A DNA stretch of 64,000 nt from Streptomyces zaomyceticus (GTDB taxonomy: Bacteria; Actinomycetota; Actinomycetes; Streptomycetales; Streptomycetaceae), in contig NZ_BNBZ01000006.1 of the NCBI RefSeq assembly GCF_014656215.1, positions 124,001 through 188,000 on the forward strand, read 5' to 3'. Shown one piece after another: positions 8,844 to 17,316 of this stretch (within the stretch, counting starts at the first letter, position 1; each line of letters opens with the position of its first letter). Both the position numbers and the translations under genes were made by a program. Below the pieces are notes generated by a model that saw only the letters and a list, made by a program, of their open reading frames with translations, was not told the origin of the DNA and ran no database searches.

Positions 8844-9788
8844 TCACCGGCTCCGGAGCGAGGCCAGATACGCGTTGTACGCCTCCAGCTCCTTGTCGCC
8901 GTTCCGGTCGGCGGCCCGGTCCTGGCGGACCGCCTGCCGCTGCTCGGAGTGGTACCACTGGTAGACCAGCGCGATCAGCACGAGCACCGACGGGATCTCG
9001 CTGAACGCCCAGGCGATTCCACCCGCCGCGTTCTGGTCGGTGAGCGCGTCGATCCCCAGCGAGGCCGGCGGGTTCGCGTACGCCTTGACCATCGGCTCCG
9101 AGGCCATCATCAGCGCGATGCCGAAGAAGGCGTGGAACGGCATGCCCGCGAACAGCTCCAGCATCCGCATCACATAGCCAGGCCGGTGCGGGCCCGGGTC
9201 GACGCCCATGATCGGCCAGAAGAAGACGATGCCCACCATCAGGAAGTGGACCATCATCCCGATGTGGCCGGGCTTCGAGCCCATCAGCACGTCGAAGAGA
9301 GGCGTGAAGTACAGCGCGTAAAGGCTCGCGATGAACATCGGGATCGTGAACCCGGGGTGGGTGATCACCTTCATGTACCGGCTGTGGAGCAGCTTCAGGA
9401 GCAGCTCGCGCGGCCCCGTCGAACCCCGGCCCGCCACCGGCAGCGCCCGCAGCGCGAGCGTCATCGGCGCGCCGAGGAGCAGCAGGATCGGCGACAGCAT
9501 GGAGATCACCATGTGCTGCACCATGTGCACGCTGAACATGACCATGCCGTAGTCGTTGAGCTTGGTGCACATCACGAGAGCGATGGTCAGCACGCCGATC
9601 GTGAAGGACACCGTCCGGCTCACCGGCCACGCGTCACCGCGCCGTCGCAGCCGCGCCACGCCCCAGCCGTACAGACCGAGCGCCGCGAGGCAGCCGATCA
9701 GGAAGAAGAGGTCCGGAGAGAACTCCAGGCCCCGTCCCAGCGTGAACGGCGGCAGATCCGTGGTCATGCCGTGCCCGCTGTGATCCAT
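8844..9788 (-). CDS. ctaG: Cytochrome c oxidase assembly factor CtaG (caa3 type)
   Basis: CtaG of this family is a polytopic membrane protein needed for assembly of the copper-containing terminal oxidase. The 314-residue protein has about seven hydrophobic segments and the conserved His-rich regions FSVHMVQHMVI and GIVFFWPIMGVDP. A His/Met-rich N-terminus (MDHSGHGM) could bind copper. ATG 9788 follows GGAGT on the minus strand. The C-terminal tail is cytoplasmic and charged. Confidence 0.93.
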   Translation of the reverse strand: MDHSGHGMTTDLPPFTLGRGLEFSPDLFFLIGCLAALGLYGWGVARLRRRGDAWPVSRTVSFTIGVLTIALVMCTKLNDYGMVMFSVHMVQHMVISMLSPILLLLGAPMTLALRALPVAGRGSTGPRELLLKLLHSRYMKVITHPGFTIPMFIASLYALYFTPLFDVLMGSKPGHIGMMVHFLMVGIVFFWPIMGVDPGPHRPGYVMRMLELFAGMPFHAFFGIALMMASEPMVKAYANPPASLGIDALTDQNAAGGIAWAFSEIPSVLVLIALVYQWYHSEQRQAVRQDRAADRNGDKELEAYNAYLASLRSR

Positions 9789-9840
9789 CGTGTGCACTCC
9801 TGGAGCCCGATTCGCGCTTGTTGTCCGCACCAGACTAGAA

Positions 9841-9872
9841 CCGCCCCCGGCCGCGACTGCGACCGGGGGCGG
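9841..9872 (-). terminator. Terminator after pfkA
   Basis: CCGCCCCCGG (9841-9850) and CCGGGGGCGG (9863-9872) form a perfect 10-bp stem with a 12-base loop, 21 bp past the pfkA stop and before the ctaG start. Confidence 0.75.
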
Positions 9873-9892
9873 ATGTCACGCGCGGGCGTGGG

Positions 9893-10918
9893 TCAGATCA
9901 CGCACTCGGCCTCGGCGTAGCGGTCGGCGGGGACCGTCTTGAGGCTCTCCACGGCCTGGGACAGCGGGACCATCGTGATGTCCGTGCCGCGCAGCGCCGT
10001 CAGCATGCCGAACTCGCCGCGGTGCGCGGCCTCGACCGCGTGCCAGCCGAAGCGGGTCGCGAGGACACGGTCGTACGCGGTCGGGGTGCCGCCGCGCTGG
10101 ACGTGACCCAGGATCACCGGACGGGCCTCCTTGCCGAGGCGCCGCTCCAGCTCCACGGAGAGCTGGTTGGCGATCCCGGTGAAGCGCTCGTGGCCGTAGA
10201 TGTCGGTGCCGGCGGTCTTGAACTCCATCGAGCCCTCACGCGGCTTCGCGCCCTCGGCGACGACGACGATCGCGAACCGCTTGCCGGCCTCGAAGCGCTC
10301 GCCGACGCGGGCGGTCAGCTCGTCCATGTCGAAGGGGCGCTCGGGGACGACCACGGCGTGCGCGCCGGCGGCCATGCCGGAGTGCAGCGCTATCCAGCCG
10401 GTGTGGCGGCCCATGACCTCGACGACGAGGACCCGCTGGTGGGACTCGGCGGTGGTCTTCAGCCGGTCGAGGGCCTCGGTGGCGACGGTGACGGCCGTGT
10501 CGAAGCCGAAGGTGACGTCGGTGGAGGCGATGTCGTTGTCGATGGTCTTCGGAACACCGACGATGGGGAGGCCCGCCTCGGAGAGCAGGTTCGCCGCCTT
10601 CAGGGTGCCCTCGCCGCCGATCGGGATGATCGCGTCGAGCCCCAGGTCGGCCACATGGCCGCGGGCGCGCTCGACGCCGCCGACCAGGTGTGCGGGCTGG
10701 ACCCGCGAGGAACCGAGGATGGTGCCGCCCCGGGCCAGGATGCCACCGACCGCCTCGAGATCGAGCTTGCGGTAGTCGCACTCCAGGAGGCCCTTCCACC
10801 CGTCGTGGAAGCCGATGACCTCGTCGCCGTGGTCGACGACGGCGCGGTGCACGACGGAACGGATGACAGCGTTCAGACCGGGGCAGTCTCCGCCGGAGGT
10901 GAGCACGCCAATGCGCAT
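9893..10918 (-). CDS. pfkA: 6-phosphofructokinase
   Basis: The enzyme phosphorylates fructose 6-phosphate to fructose 1,6-bisphosphate in glycolysis. The 341-residue sequence has the family motifs GGDCPGLNAVIR (nucleotide end), IGGEGTL, PKTIDND (catalytic Asp) and MGRHTGW, plus a C-terminal QRGGTPTAYDR motif. The glycine in GGEGT fits ATP-dependent enzymes, while the lysine in PKTIDND is shared with pyrophosphate-dependent ones; actinomycete ATP enzymes commonly combine both. A minus-strand AAAGG lies about 10 bases before the ATG. Confidence 0.95.
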   Translation of the reverse strand: MRIGVLTSGGDCPGLNAVIRSVVHRAVVDHGDEVIGFHDGWKGLLECDYRKLDLEAVGGILARGGTILGSSRVQPAHLVGGVERARGHVADLGLDAIIPIGGEGTLKAANLLSEAGLPIVGVPKTIDNDIASTDVTFGFDTAVTVATEALDRLKTTAESHQRVLVVEVMGRHTGWIALHSGMAAGAHAVVVPERPFDMDELTARVGERFEAGKRFAIVVVAEGAKPREGSMEFKTAGTDIYGHERFTGIANQLSVELERRLGKEARPVILGHVQRGGTPTAYDRVLATRFGWHAVEAAHRGEFGMLTALRGTDITMVPLSQAVESLKTVPADRYAEAECVI

Positions 10919-11109
10919 AGCCCAAAAACCTTTGCAACGTGGGCCGACTCCCGGACCACGTCGTCCGGCTGGATCCCCGCCACCCTATCGGTGCAGGGTG
11001 GCGGGGCCGAACCGGATGTCCGCACAGTGGACAACGTACGTTCGTACGAGGGGCTGACAACGGCGTGCGTGTTGTCCCCCGGACCCGTCCCGGACGGGCC
11101 GTGCGAGCC

Positions 11110-11838
11110 CTACGCGGGCTGCGTGGCGGCCGCGATGCGCTCGGCGCGCAGCGCCTCGTACCAGCGGTCGTCGGTCGGCGGCAGCGCGTTCACGTCGAGG
11201 GCCAGCTTCAGGAGCAGGTCCGCGATCTGCGGGTTCCGGGCCATGACGGGGCCGTGCATGTACGTACCGAAGACGGTGTCGTTGTACGCGCCCTCGGTGC
11301 CGTCGCCGGTTCCGTTGCCCTTGCCGAGGACGGTCCGGGCGAACGGCCGGGCCGTCGGGCCGAGATGGGTGATGCCCTGGTGGTTCTCGAAGCCCGTCAG
11401 CTGGGGGAGACCCAGCCGCGGGTCGATGTCCGCGAGGACGTCGCCGACGCAGCGGGCCCCCTCGCCGCGGGTCGAGATCACGTCGATGAGCCCGAGACCG
11501 GCCTCGCGCTCGCCGAGGTCGTTGATGAACTCGTGGCCCAGGATCTGGTAACCGGCGCAGACCGAGAAGATGATCGCGCCGTTGGAGGCGGCGCGGCTCA
11601 GTCCGGTGTCCCGTCGCAGCCGCTCGGCCGCGAGCCGCTGCGGACGGTCCTCGCCGCCGCCGATCAGATAGATGTCGCCCGAGGTCGGCACCGGCTGGTC
11701 GCTGCGGACGTCGACGCGCTCGACGCTGAGGCCGCGCTGTTCGGCACGGCGCTGGACGACGAGGACGTTGCCCTGGTCGCCGTAGGTGCTGAGCAGGTCC
11801 GGGTAGACCCAGACCAGGCGCAGGCTGCTGTCACTCAT
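11110..11838 (-). CDS. gatD: Lipid II isoglutaminyl synthase, glutaminase subunit GatD
   Basis: GatD is a CobB/CobQ-type glutamine amidotransferase that supplies ammonia to MurT, which amidates the D-glutamate of lipid II. The 242-residue protein has the nucleophile Cys94 in SVCAGYQILG and His195 in YMHGPV, the expected catalytic pair. It starts 19 bp after the murT stop with a GAGGA ribosome site, consistent with a two-gene operon. Confidence 0.93.
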   Translation of the reverse strand: MSDSSLRLVWVYPDLLSTYGDQGNVLVVQRRAEQRGLSVERVDVRSDQPVPTSGDIYLIGGGEDRPQRLAAERLRRDTGLSRAASNGAIIFSVCAGYQILGHEFINDLGEREAGLGLIDVISTRGEGARCVGDVLADIDPRLGLPQLTGFENHQGITHLGPTARPFARTVLGKGNGTGDGTEGAYNDTVFGTYMHGPVMARNPQIADLLLKLALDVNALPPTDDRWYEALRAERIAAATQPA

Positions 11839-11857
11839 GCTGCAAGTCCTCTACGGG

Positions 11858-13105
11858 TCAGTTGCCGACGCGGCGGCGGACGTCCTGGAAGGCGGTGTAG
11901 TTGGCGATCAGCTCGATCTGCCCGGGCGGGGCCATCGTGACGGCCTCGTCCAGCGTCTCGCAGACACGGAAGTCCACACCCGCGACCTCCAGACGGACCG
12001 CCAGGTCCAGCTTCCGGTCGCCGATCACCATGATCGGGTGCCCGGCCAGCCGGCCGTAGTCCACGTCCCACAGCCAGGAGGTGTCCGTGCCGTCGGCGCC
12101 GCGCGCGTTGACGGAGAGGATCACCGGGGCGGGCGGCCCGTCGATGAGGGAAAACGTTTCGAGCCAGCCGGCCGGGTTCTTCGCGAGCAGCAGGCGCAGC
12201 TCGCGGCCCTGGAAGCCGACCACGTCGTAGCGTCCGGCGACGGCCTGCACCTGGTACATCCGCTCCAGGGCCACCTGCGGGGGCACCCCGAAGACGGCGG
12301 CGACGGCGGCCGAGGTCGCGGCGTTCGCCTTGTTGGCGCGGCCGGGCAGCTGCAGACGGATCGGCCAGGCCGAACCGTGCGGGTCGAGCACGTGGTCGCC
12401 GCTGAGCGCCCAGCTCGGCGCGGGCCGGCGGAAGCCGCACTCGCCGCAGAACCAGTCGTCTCCCGGACGCTGCATCACACCGCCGCAGGAGGGGCACGAC
12501 CAGGCGTCGTCCTTCCACTCCTGGCCGGCCGCCACCCACACCACGTTGGGCGAGGAGGAGGCGGCCCACACGATGAGCGGGTCGTCGGCGTTGGCGACGA
12601 CGACGGCCTTCGTGCCGTTGAGACCCTCGCGCCACTTCTCGGCGAGCATCCGGGTCTCGGCGGCGCGGTCGAGCTGGTCGCGGGAGAGGTTGAGCAGCGC
12701 GATGACCTTGGGCGTGGTGTCACGGGCGACGCCGGCGAGGTACTTCTCGTCGACCTCGATCACACCGAACTTGGAGTCCGAGCCGCCGGCCAGCGCCGAG
12801 GTGATGCCCGCGGGCATGTTGGCGCCGAGAGCGTTCGAGACCACGGGGCCCGCGGCGCGCAGGGCCTCCGCGATCAGCCGGGTCGTCGTCGTCTTGCCGT
12901 TGGTCGCCGACACCAGGACGACGTCCAGATGCTGCGCGAGCCGACCCAGCAGGTCGGGGTCGAGCTTCAGCGCGACCTTGCCGCCGATCACCGATCCGCT
13001 GCCGCGCCCCGCCGCACGCGACACCGCGGCCGCGGCCCTGCCCGCCGTCACGGCCAGCTTGGCGCGCGGCGACAGCGGCTCTGGATTACCGGGGTGTCCT
13101 GACAT
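11858..13105 (-). CDS. murT: Lipid II isoglutaminyl synthase, Mur-ligase subunit MurT
   Basis: MurT activates the D-Glu carboxylate of lipid II with ATP and uses ammonia from GatD, giving D-isoglutamine in peptidoglycan. The 415-residue protein has the Mur-ligase P-loop SATNGKTTTT (66-75) and an inserted zinc ribbon with Cys204, Cys207, Cys220 and Cys223. A DUF1727 C-terminal domain follows (MVIGDRKLDLAVRLEVA). The ATG is preceded by GGAGG. It is divergent from the deformylase gene, with 126 bp between the two starts. Confidence 0.95.
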   Translation of the reverse strand: MSGHPGNPEPLSPRAKLAVTAGRAAAAVSRAAGRGSGSVIGGKVALKLDPDLLGRLAQHLDVVLVSATNGKTTTTRLIAEALRAAGPVVSNALGANMPAGITSALAGGSDSKFGVIEVDEKYLAGVARDTTPKVIALLNLSRDQLDRAAETRMLAEKWREGLNGTKAVVVANADDPLIVWAASSSPNVVWVAAGQEWKDDAWSCPSCGGVMQRPGDDWFCGECGFRRPAPSWALSGDHVLDPHGSAWPIRLQLPGRANKANAATSAAVAAVFGVPPQVALERMYQVQAVAGRYDVVGFQGRELRLLLAKNPAGWLETFSLIDGPPAPVILSVNARGADGTDTSWLWDVDYGRLAGHPIMVIGDRKLDLAVRLEVAGVDFRVCETLDEAVTMAPPGQIELIANYTAFQDVRRRVGN

Positions 13106-13231
13106 CGTTCTTGTTCCTCCTTGCGTCGGTCCGGGCTCAGCCTATCGAGATCCGGCCAGCAGCCCGAACAGCGGCACCGCCGAGCGGTCGCGCGAAACAG
13201 CCAGGTCACAGCGGACCGTACCCTTACGGCC

Positions 13232-13792
13232 ATGCGAAACCGCCCCATCCCCGGCAGTTCCGGCCTCGTCCGAGCGATGACTCTGCTCGGCGACCCCGTG
13301 CTGCACACCCCCTGCGCTCCCGTCACCGACTTCGGACCCGAACTGGCCCGGCTCGTCGAGGACATGTTCGCCACCATGTACGCGGCGAACGGCGTCGGCC
13401 TCGCGGCGAACCAGGTGGGTGTGGGCCTGCGCGTCTTCGTGTACGACTGCCCCGACGACGAGGAGACCCGCCACCTGGGCCATGTGGTCAACCCGCGCCT
13501 GGTGGAGGCGGACGGGGAGCTGTTCAGGGGACCGGAGGGCTGCCTCTCGCTGCCGGGCCTGGAGGCTCCGACGCCCCGTTACGACCGTGCGGTGGTCGAG
13601 GGCGTGCGCGTGGACGGCACTCCGGTACGGGTCGAGGGCACCGGGTTCTTCGCCCGCTGCCTCCAGCACGAGGCCGATCACCTGGAGGGCGGGGTCTACG
13701 CGGACCACGTCACGGGGTGGCGCAAGTCACGTCTGCTCCGCACGATCCGCAAGCAGCCGTGGGGGAGCGGGGCCGGGGTCCTGGAGGGCTGA
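13232..13792 (+). CDS. def: Peptide deformylase
   Basis: Peptide deformylase removes the formyl group from nascent proteins, with a metal held by one Cys and two His. The three motifs are GVGLAANQ (54-61), EGCLS (102-106, Cys104) and QHEADH (145-150, His146 and His150). ATG 13232 gives a 186-residue protein of usual length; the in-frame extension upstream to 13121 overlaps the murT promoter region and looks unrelated. Streptomyces genomes usually carry several paralogues. Confidence 0.95.
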   Translation: MRNRPIPGSSGLVRAMTLLGDPVLHTPCAPVTDFGPELARLVEDMFATMYAANGVGLAANQVGVGLRVFVYDCPDDEETRHLGHVVNPRLVEADGELFRGPEGCLSLPGLEAPTPRYDRAVVEGVRVDGTPVRVEGTGFFARCLQHEADHLEGGVYADHVTGWRKSRLLRTIRKQPWGSGAGVLEG

Positions 13793-13827
13793 CGGCACCG
13801 GAGGCCGGACGGTCCGGGACGCCCGAA

Positions 13828-13855
13828 GGTGCCGGAGGCCGAGCGCTCCGGCACC
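13828..13855. terminator. Terminator between def and the TetR gene, with flanking direct repeats
   Basis: GGTGCCGGAG (13828-13837) pairs with CTCCGGCACC (13846-13855) around an 8-base loop. The right arm is part of a 20-bp sequence, GAGCGCTCCGGCACCCGCCG at 13841-13860, repeated with one mismatch at 13879-13898. Two alternative hairpins can therefore form between these convergent genes. Confidence 0.7.
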
Positions 13856-13917
13856 CGCCGGGTGTCACGGGAGCCGTCGAGCGTTCCGGCACCCGCCGAG
13901 GTTCCGGAGGGCACCCC

Positions 13918-14565
13918 CTAGAACGCCGGGCCGCCCGGGAGGTCCGGGGCCTGGGCGAGTCGACCCCACAGGAGGTCCGCCAGGCTGCGGACGAGGTCGG
14001 CGCGGGAGCAGGGGCGCTCGCCGAGCCACCAGTCGCCGGCCGCGTGCATCATGCCGACGATGCCGTGCCCCCAGATCCGGGCCTGGGCCTCGGCGCCGGG
14101 TCCCAGGTCGACGCGCTCGGCGATGACCTGCCCGAGCTCCTCGCCCATGCGGCGGAGCAGCGGGGCGGAGTGGCGGCCGACGTCGAAGCCCTGCTCGGTC
14201 TGGTGCGACTCCTCCGCCGGGTGCATGAGGAAGCGGTAGACCTGGGGCATCGCCTCGATCGAGGCGAGGTAGGTGTCCAGGGTGGACTCGACGCGGCGGC
14301 GGCGGTCGGAGGGCGCGTCGAGCGCGGCCCGCAGGGCGGCGAGGAGGGCGTCCGTGTGCCGGATGGCGAGGGCGCGGTACAGACCGCCCTTGTCGCCGAA
14401 GTGGCGGTAGAGGATCGGCTTGGTGATGCCGGCCTCGGCGGCGATCGCGTTCATGGAAGCCTTGGGGCCGTCCCGGAGCACCACCCGGTCCGCCGCCTCC
14501 AGCAGTTCGCGGCGCCGCTGTTCGGCGGGCGTCTGCTGGTCGGTGGTCCGTTGTGCGATGTCCAT
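13918..14565 (-). CDS. TetR-family repressor
   Basis: This is a 215-residue TetR-type regulator. The N-terminal helix-turn-helix is clear (MNAIAAEAGITKPILYRHFGDKGGLY, about 38-63), followed by a ligand-binding domain with a WGHGIVGMMHAAGDWWL helix. I chose ATG 14565 since GGAGA precedes it; the frame runs back to 14616 without a ribosome site. It is divergent from the acyl-CoA dehydrogenase gene, and a perfect palindrome lies between them. It therefore probably senses an acyl-CoA or fatty acid and represses that gene and itself; this is inference. Confidence 0.92.
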   Translation of the reverse strand: MDIAQRTTDQQTPAEQRRRELLEAADRVVLRDGPKASMNAIAAEAGITKPILYRHFGDKGGLYRALAIRHTDALLAALRAALDAPSDRRRRVESTLDTYLASIEAMPQVYRFLMHPAEESHQTEQGFDVGRHSAPLLRRMGEELGQVIAERVDLGPGAEAQARIWGHGIVGMMHAAGDWWLGERPCSRADLVRSLADLLWGRLAQAPDLPGGPAF

Positions 14566-14662
14566 AAGCGTGTCTCCCCGCCCGTGTGATTCCTTGAGGC
14601 TGTCGCAACGTAACACCCGCCCGGTGTCCGATGCCGGTCGGGCCGAACCGCTCCACCGCAGG

Positions 14663-14692
14663 TTGACAGCATGTACCCGCCGGTAACAGACT
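14663..14692 (+). promoter_or_regulatory. Candidate promoter of the acyl-CoA dehydrogenase gene
   Basis: TTGACA at 14663-14668 followed after 18 bases by CAGACT (14687-14692) resembles a vegetative sigma promoter. The -10 part lies inside the palindrome at 14681-14702, so a bound repressor would block it. Confidence 0.5.
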
Positions 14693-14702
14693 GGTGTTAC
14701 CG
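14681..14702. promoter_or_regulatory. Palindromic operator, likely for the TetR regulator
   Basis: CGGTAACA-N6-TGTTACCG is a perfect 22-bp inverted repeat, the size bound by a TetR dimer. It is placed between the divergent TetR and acyl-CoA dehydrogenase genes and overlaps the proposed -10 element. The related motif GTAAC occurs again just downstream at 14706-14710. Confidence 0.7.
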
Positions 14703-14729
14703 CAAGTAACGTACAGCTGGGGAGGGAAT

Positions 14730-15944
14730 ATGGGCGAGTTCACGCTCGAACTCAACGATGACCAGAAGCAGGTCCGCGACTGGCTCCACGGCTTCGCCGC
14801 CGATGTGATGCGCCCCGCGGCCGCCGAATGGGACGAGCGTGAGGAGACTCCCTGGCCGATCATCCAGGAAGCGGCCAAGCTCGGCATCTACTCGCTCGAT
14901 TTCTATGCCCAGCAGTTCTTCGACCCGACCGGTCTCGGCATCCCCATGGCGATGGAGGAGCTCTTCTGGGGGGACGCCGGCATAGCGCTCTCCATCGTCG
15001 GTACGGGCCTCGCCGCCGTCGGCGTCCTCGCCAACGGCACCGAGGAGCAGATCGGCACCTGGATCCCGCAGATGTACGGCGAGGTCGACGACGTCAAGGT
15101 GGCCGCCTTCTGCTCCTCCGAGCCCGACGCCGGCTCCGACGTCGCCTCCATGCGGACCCGGGCGGTCTACGACGAGGCCAAGGACGAGTGGGTCCTCAAC
15201 GGCACCAAGACCTGGGCGACCAACGGCGGCATCGCCAACGTCCACGTCGTCGTCGCCGTCGTCGACCCCGAGCTCGGCTCCAAGGGCCACGCCTCCTTCA
15301 TCGTCCCGCCGAACACCCCCGGGCTGTCCCAGGGGCAGAAGTTCCAGAAGCACGGCATCCGTGCCTCCCACACCGCCGAGGTCGTCCTGGAGGACGTCCG
15401 CGTCCCCGGCCACTGCCTCCTCGGCGGCAAGGACAAGCTGGACGACCGCATCGCCCGGGCCCGCGAGAAGTCCAGGGCGGGCGGCGAGCAGGTCAAGAAC
15501 GCCGCCATGGCCACCTTCGAGGCCTCCCGCCCGGCGGTCGGCGCCATGGCCGTCGGCACCGCCCGCGCCGCGTACGAGGTCGCCCTGGACTACGCGAAGA
15601 CCCGCGTCCAGTTCGGCCGCCCGATCATCGAGAACCAGGGCGTCGCCTTCCAGCTCGCCGACATGGCCACCCAGATCGACGCGGCCCGCCTCCTGGTCTG
15701 GCGCGCCTCCTGGATGGCCACGGCCGGCAAGCCCTTCACGGCGGCCGAGGGCTCCATGTCCAAGCTGTACGCCAGCGAGGTCGCCAAGAAGGTCACGGCC
15801 CAGGCCATCCAGATCCTCGGCGGCAACGGCTACACCCGCGAGTACCCGGTGGAGCGCATGCACCGCGACGCGGCCATCTACACCATCTTCGAGGGCACCA
15901 GCGAGATCCAGCGCATGGTGATCAGCCGGGCCATAGCGAAGTAG
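14730..15944 (+). CDS. Acyl-CoA dehydrogenase
   Basis: This FAD enzyme oxidises acyl-CoA to enoyl-CoA in beta-oxidation. The 404-residue sequence shows the standard domain order. Motifs are CSSEPDAGSD and KTWATNGGIAN in the flavin and substrate region, RVQFGRPI and QILGGNGYTREYPVERMHRDA in the C-terminal domain, and IFEGTSEIQR, which holds the catalytic Glu of most family members. GGGGAGGG precedes ATG 14730. The TetR gene beside it is the likely repressor. The preferred chain length cannot be read from the sequence. Confidence 0.95.
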   Translation: MGEFTLELNDDQKQVRDWLHGFAADVMRPAAAEWDEREETPWPIIQEAAKLGIYSLDFYAQQFFDPTGLGIPMAMEELFWGDAGIALSIVGTGLAAVGVLANGTEEQIGTWIPQMYGEVDDVKVAAFCSSEPDAGSDVASMRTRAVYDEAKDEWVLNGTKTWATNGGIANVHVVVAVVDPELGSKGHASFIVPPNTPGLSQGQKFQKHGIRASHTAEVVLEDVRVPGHCLLGGKDKLDDRIARAREKSRAGGEQVKNAAMATFEASRPAVGAMAVGTARAAYEVALDYAKTRVQFGRPIIENQGVAFQLADMATQIDAARLLVWRASWMATAGKPFTAAEGSMSKLYASEVAKKVTAQAIQILGGNGYTREYPVERMHRDAAIYTIFEGTSEIQRMVISRAIAK

Positions 15945-15965
15945 GCGGAGGGCGCATCGAGGAGA

Positions 15966-15992
15966 AGGCCCGCACCGAGACGGTGCGGGCCT
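15966..15992 (+). terminator. Terminator after the acyl-CoA dehydrogenase gene
   Basis: AGGCCCGCACCG and CGGTGCGGGCCT form a perfect 12-bp stem with a 3-base loop, followed by CTTT. It begins 22 bp past the stop. Confidence 0.9.
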
Positions 15993-16410
15993 CTTTGCCG
16001 GGGCCCGCCGCCCGATCGGGCGGCGGGCGCTCGCGTGGTCCGTTGTGAGATGCCGCGAGGATCGCCACCAAGTCCTGCCGGACTGCATCCGGACCCGCCC
16101 CCGCGGCGGAATTGCCACCGAGCGCCCGCCTTCATCCCCCCGAGAGGCGGGCGCTCACCCGCGGACGCGACGGGTGCTCCACCCGAGCACGCCGGGCTCG
16201 GAGTCGGGCCCGCGGGTCGCGCGGGCCCGGATGTCGCCGCCGGTGGTGGCTCGGCACGCATGCCGGGCGGCACGCTCAGCTCCGCGATTCACCCCCGACG
16301 GCCGGCGGCTGTTCGTACAGTGAGGGCGTCCCTCCGCGTCCACCGACCGACGCGGCACTCGGACCCGCCCCGGCGTGATGCTCCGGGACGGGACACTTCC
16401 CGGAGCACCC
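15993..16410. other. Intergenic stretch without a supported gene
   Basis: About 420 bp between the acyl-CoA dehydrogenase terminator and the DUF6221 gene. Short open frames exist on both strands, but none has a ribosome site or a protein-like composition. The only structure seen is a hairpin at 16205-16229 (CGGGCCCGCG and CGCGGGCCCG around a 5-base loop). Confidence 0.6.
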
Positions 16411-16896
16411 ATGGACGACCTGATCGCGTTCCTCCGCGCCCGCCTCGGCGAAGACGAGCAGACCGCCCGTGCGGCCGGCGCCCGGCCGGGACCCGTCTGG
16501 CGTCACGACTCCGACAGCGGGTGGGTCCGAGCCGCCCGGGAGGGTGACGGCATCGCCACAGGGCGCCAGGACCGTATTCCTCCCGAACACGGTCGCCACA
16601 TCGCCCGTCACGATCCCGCGCGGGTGCTGGCCGAGGTCTACGCCAGACGCCGGCTGCTCGGCGCCTCGGCCGCCGACTGCCCGGCGGCATGCGCGGCCGA
16701 GGGCGCGCACTCGTTCAGAGGGTCATGTGCGCTGTGCTGGATGGGCCCGGTCGACGAGGCCGACGGCGGGCGCTGGTTGTACGACGACACCGGCGCCCGG
16801 TTCGCAGCCCCGCCCGTCACACAGGAATGGACACTCCGCGTCCTCGCGCTTCCCTACGCCGGCCACCCCGACTACCGGACCGAGTGGCGGCCGTAG
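16411..16896 (+). CDS. DUF6221 family protein
   Basis: This 161-residue protein belongs to a family of unknown function that is common in streptomycetes. It starts with the typical MDDLIAFLRARLGEDEQTA helix, contains the conserved HIARHDPARVLAEV segment and ends with ALPYAGHPDYRTEWRP. Four Cys lie in the middle (Cys-Pro-Ala-Ala-Cys and Cys-Ala-Leu-Cys), which is unusual enough to suggest metal binding or an insertion. ATG 16411 matches the family start. Confidence 0.8.
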   Translation: MDDLIAFLRARLGEDEQTARAAGARPGPVWRHDSDSGWVRAAREGDGIATGRQDRIPPEHGRHIARHDPARVLAEVYARRRLLGASAADCPAACAAEGAHSFRGSCALCWMGPVDEADGGRWLYDDTGARFAAPPVTQEWTLRVLALPYAGHPDYRTEWRP

Positions 16897-16915
16897 CCGA
16901 TCACCGCCGCGGCTC

Positions 16916-17095
16916 CTAGGCCGCGAGCTCCTGCCCGGCCTGCGTCGCCTCGGCCCATGCCGCCACGAGCACCTGATAGATCCGCTGCTCGTCGGCCGTC
17001 AGGGAACGTCGCTGCTCGCCGGCGCGCACCCACAGTGTGCGGATGGCGTCGTTCAGGGCCTCGGGACTCGGGGTTTCTCTGTGGTGATCGGACAT
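16916..17095 (-). CDS. Small helical hypothetical protein (59 aa)
   Basis: This short acidic and helical protein runs from ATG 17095 (MSDHHRETPSPEALNDAIRT) to TAG 16916-16918. The sequence has good amphipathic helix content and non-random composition (TADEQRIYQVLVAAWAEA), but no strong ribosome site is visible. The longer frame to 17320 is Arg/Pro-rich and not credible. No function is known. Confidence 0.5.
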   Translation of the reverse strand: MSDHHRETPSPEALNDAIRTLWVRAGEQRRSLTADEQRIYQVLVAAWAEATQAGQELAA

Positions 17096-17316
17096 GGAGT
17101 CAAGGCTAGGGCCCCGGTCCGACAAAACCGGCGGGGTCCGGGCGTGCGTTCCGCCACGCTCCAGGACGGAAGGGCCGCTTCTCGGCGGGGTGCACCTGTG
17201 AAGCGTGTCACGTGTGCGTCCACGCACTCGACGGTTTCGCTGCGCGACCGCCGGGGGCGGGGACGGCCGTCCCCGCCCCCGGACCCCGGGCTGGGCCCGC
17301 TCCGTCCCGGGACTTC

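Noticed and set aside
9319..9321. TTA triplet on the minus strand within ctaG as a bldA codon
   Set aside because: It is out of frame (CTT TAC in the gene). Similar out-of-frame triplets in the helicase, GH109-like and flavin oxidoreductase genes were also discarded.
16205..16229. A 10-bp hairpin (CGGGCCCGCG and CGCGGGCCCG) as a terminator
   Set aside because: No gene ends close to it and such GC palindromes are expected by chance at this composition. It is mentioned only within the intergenic entry.
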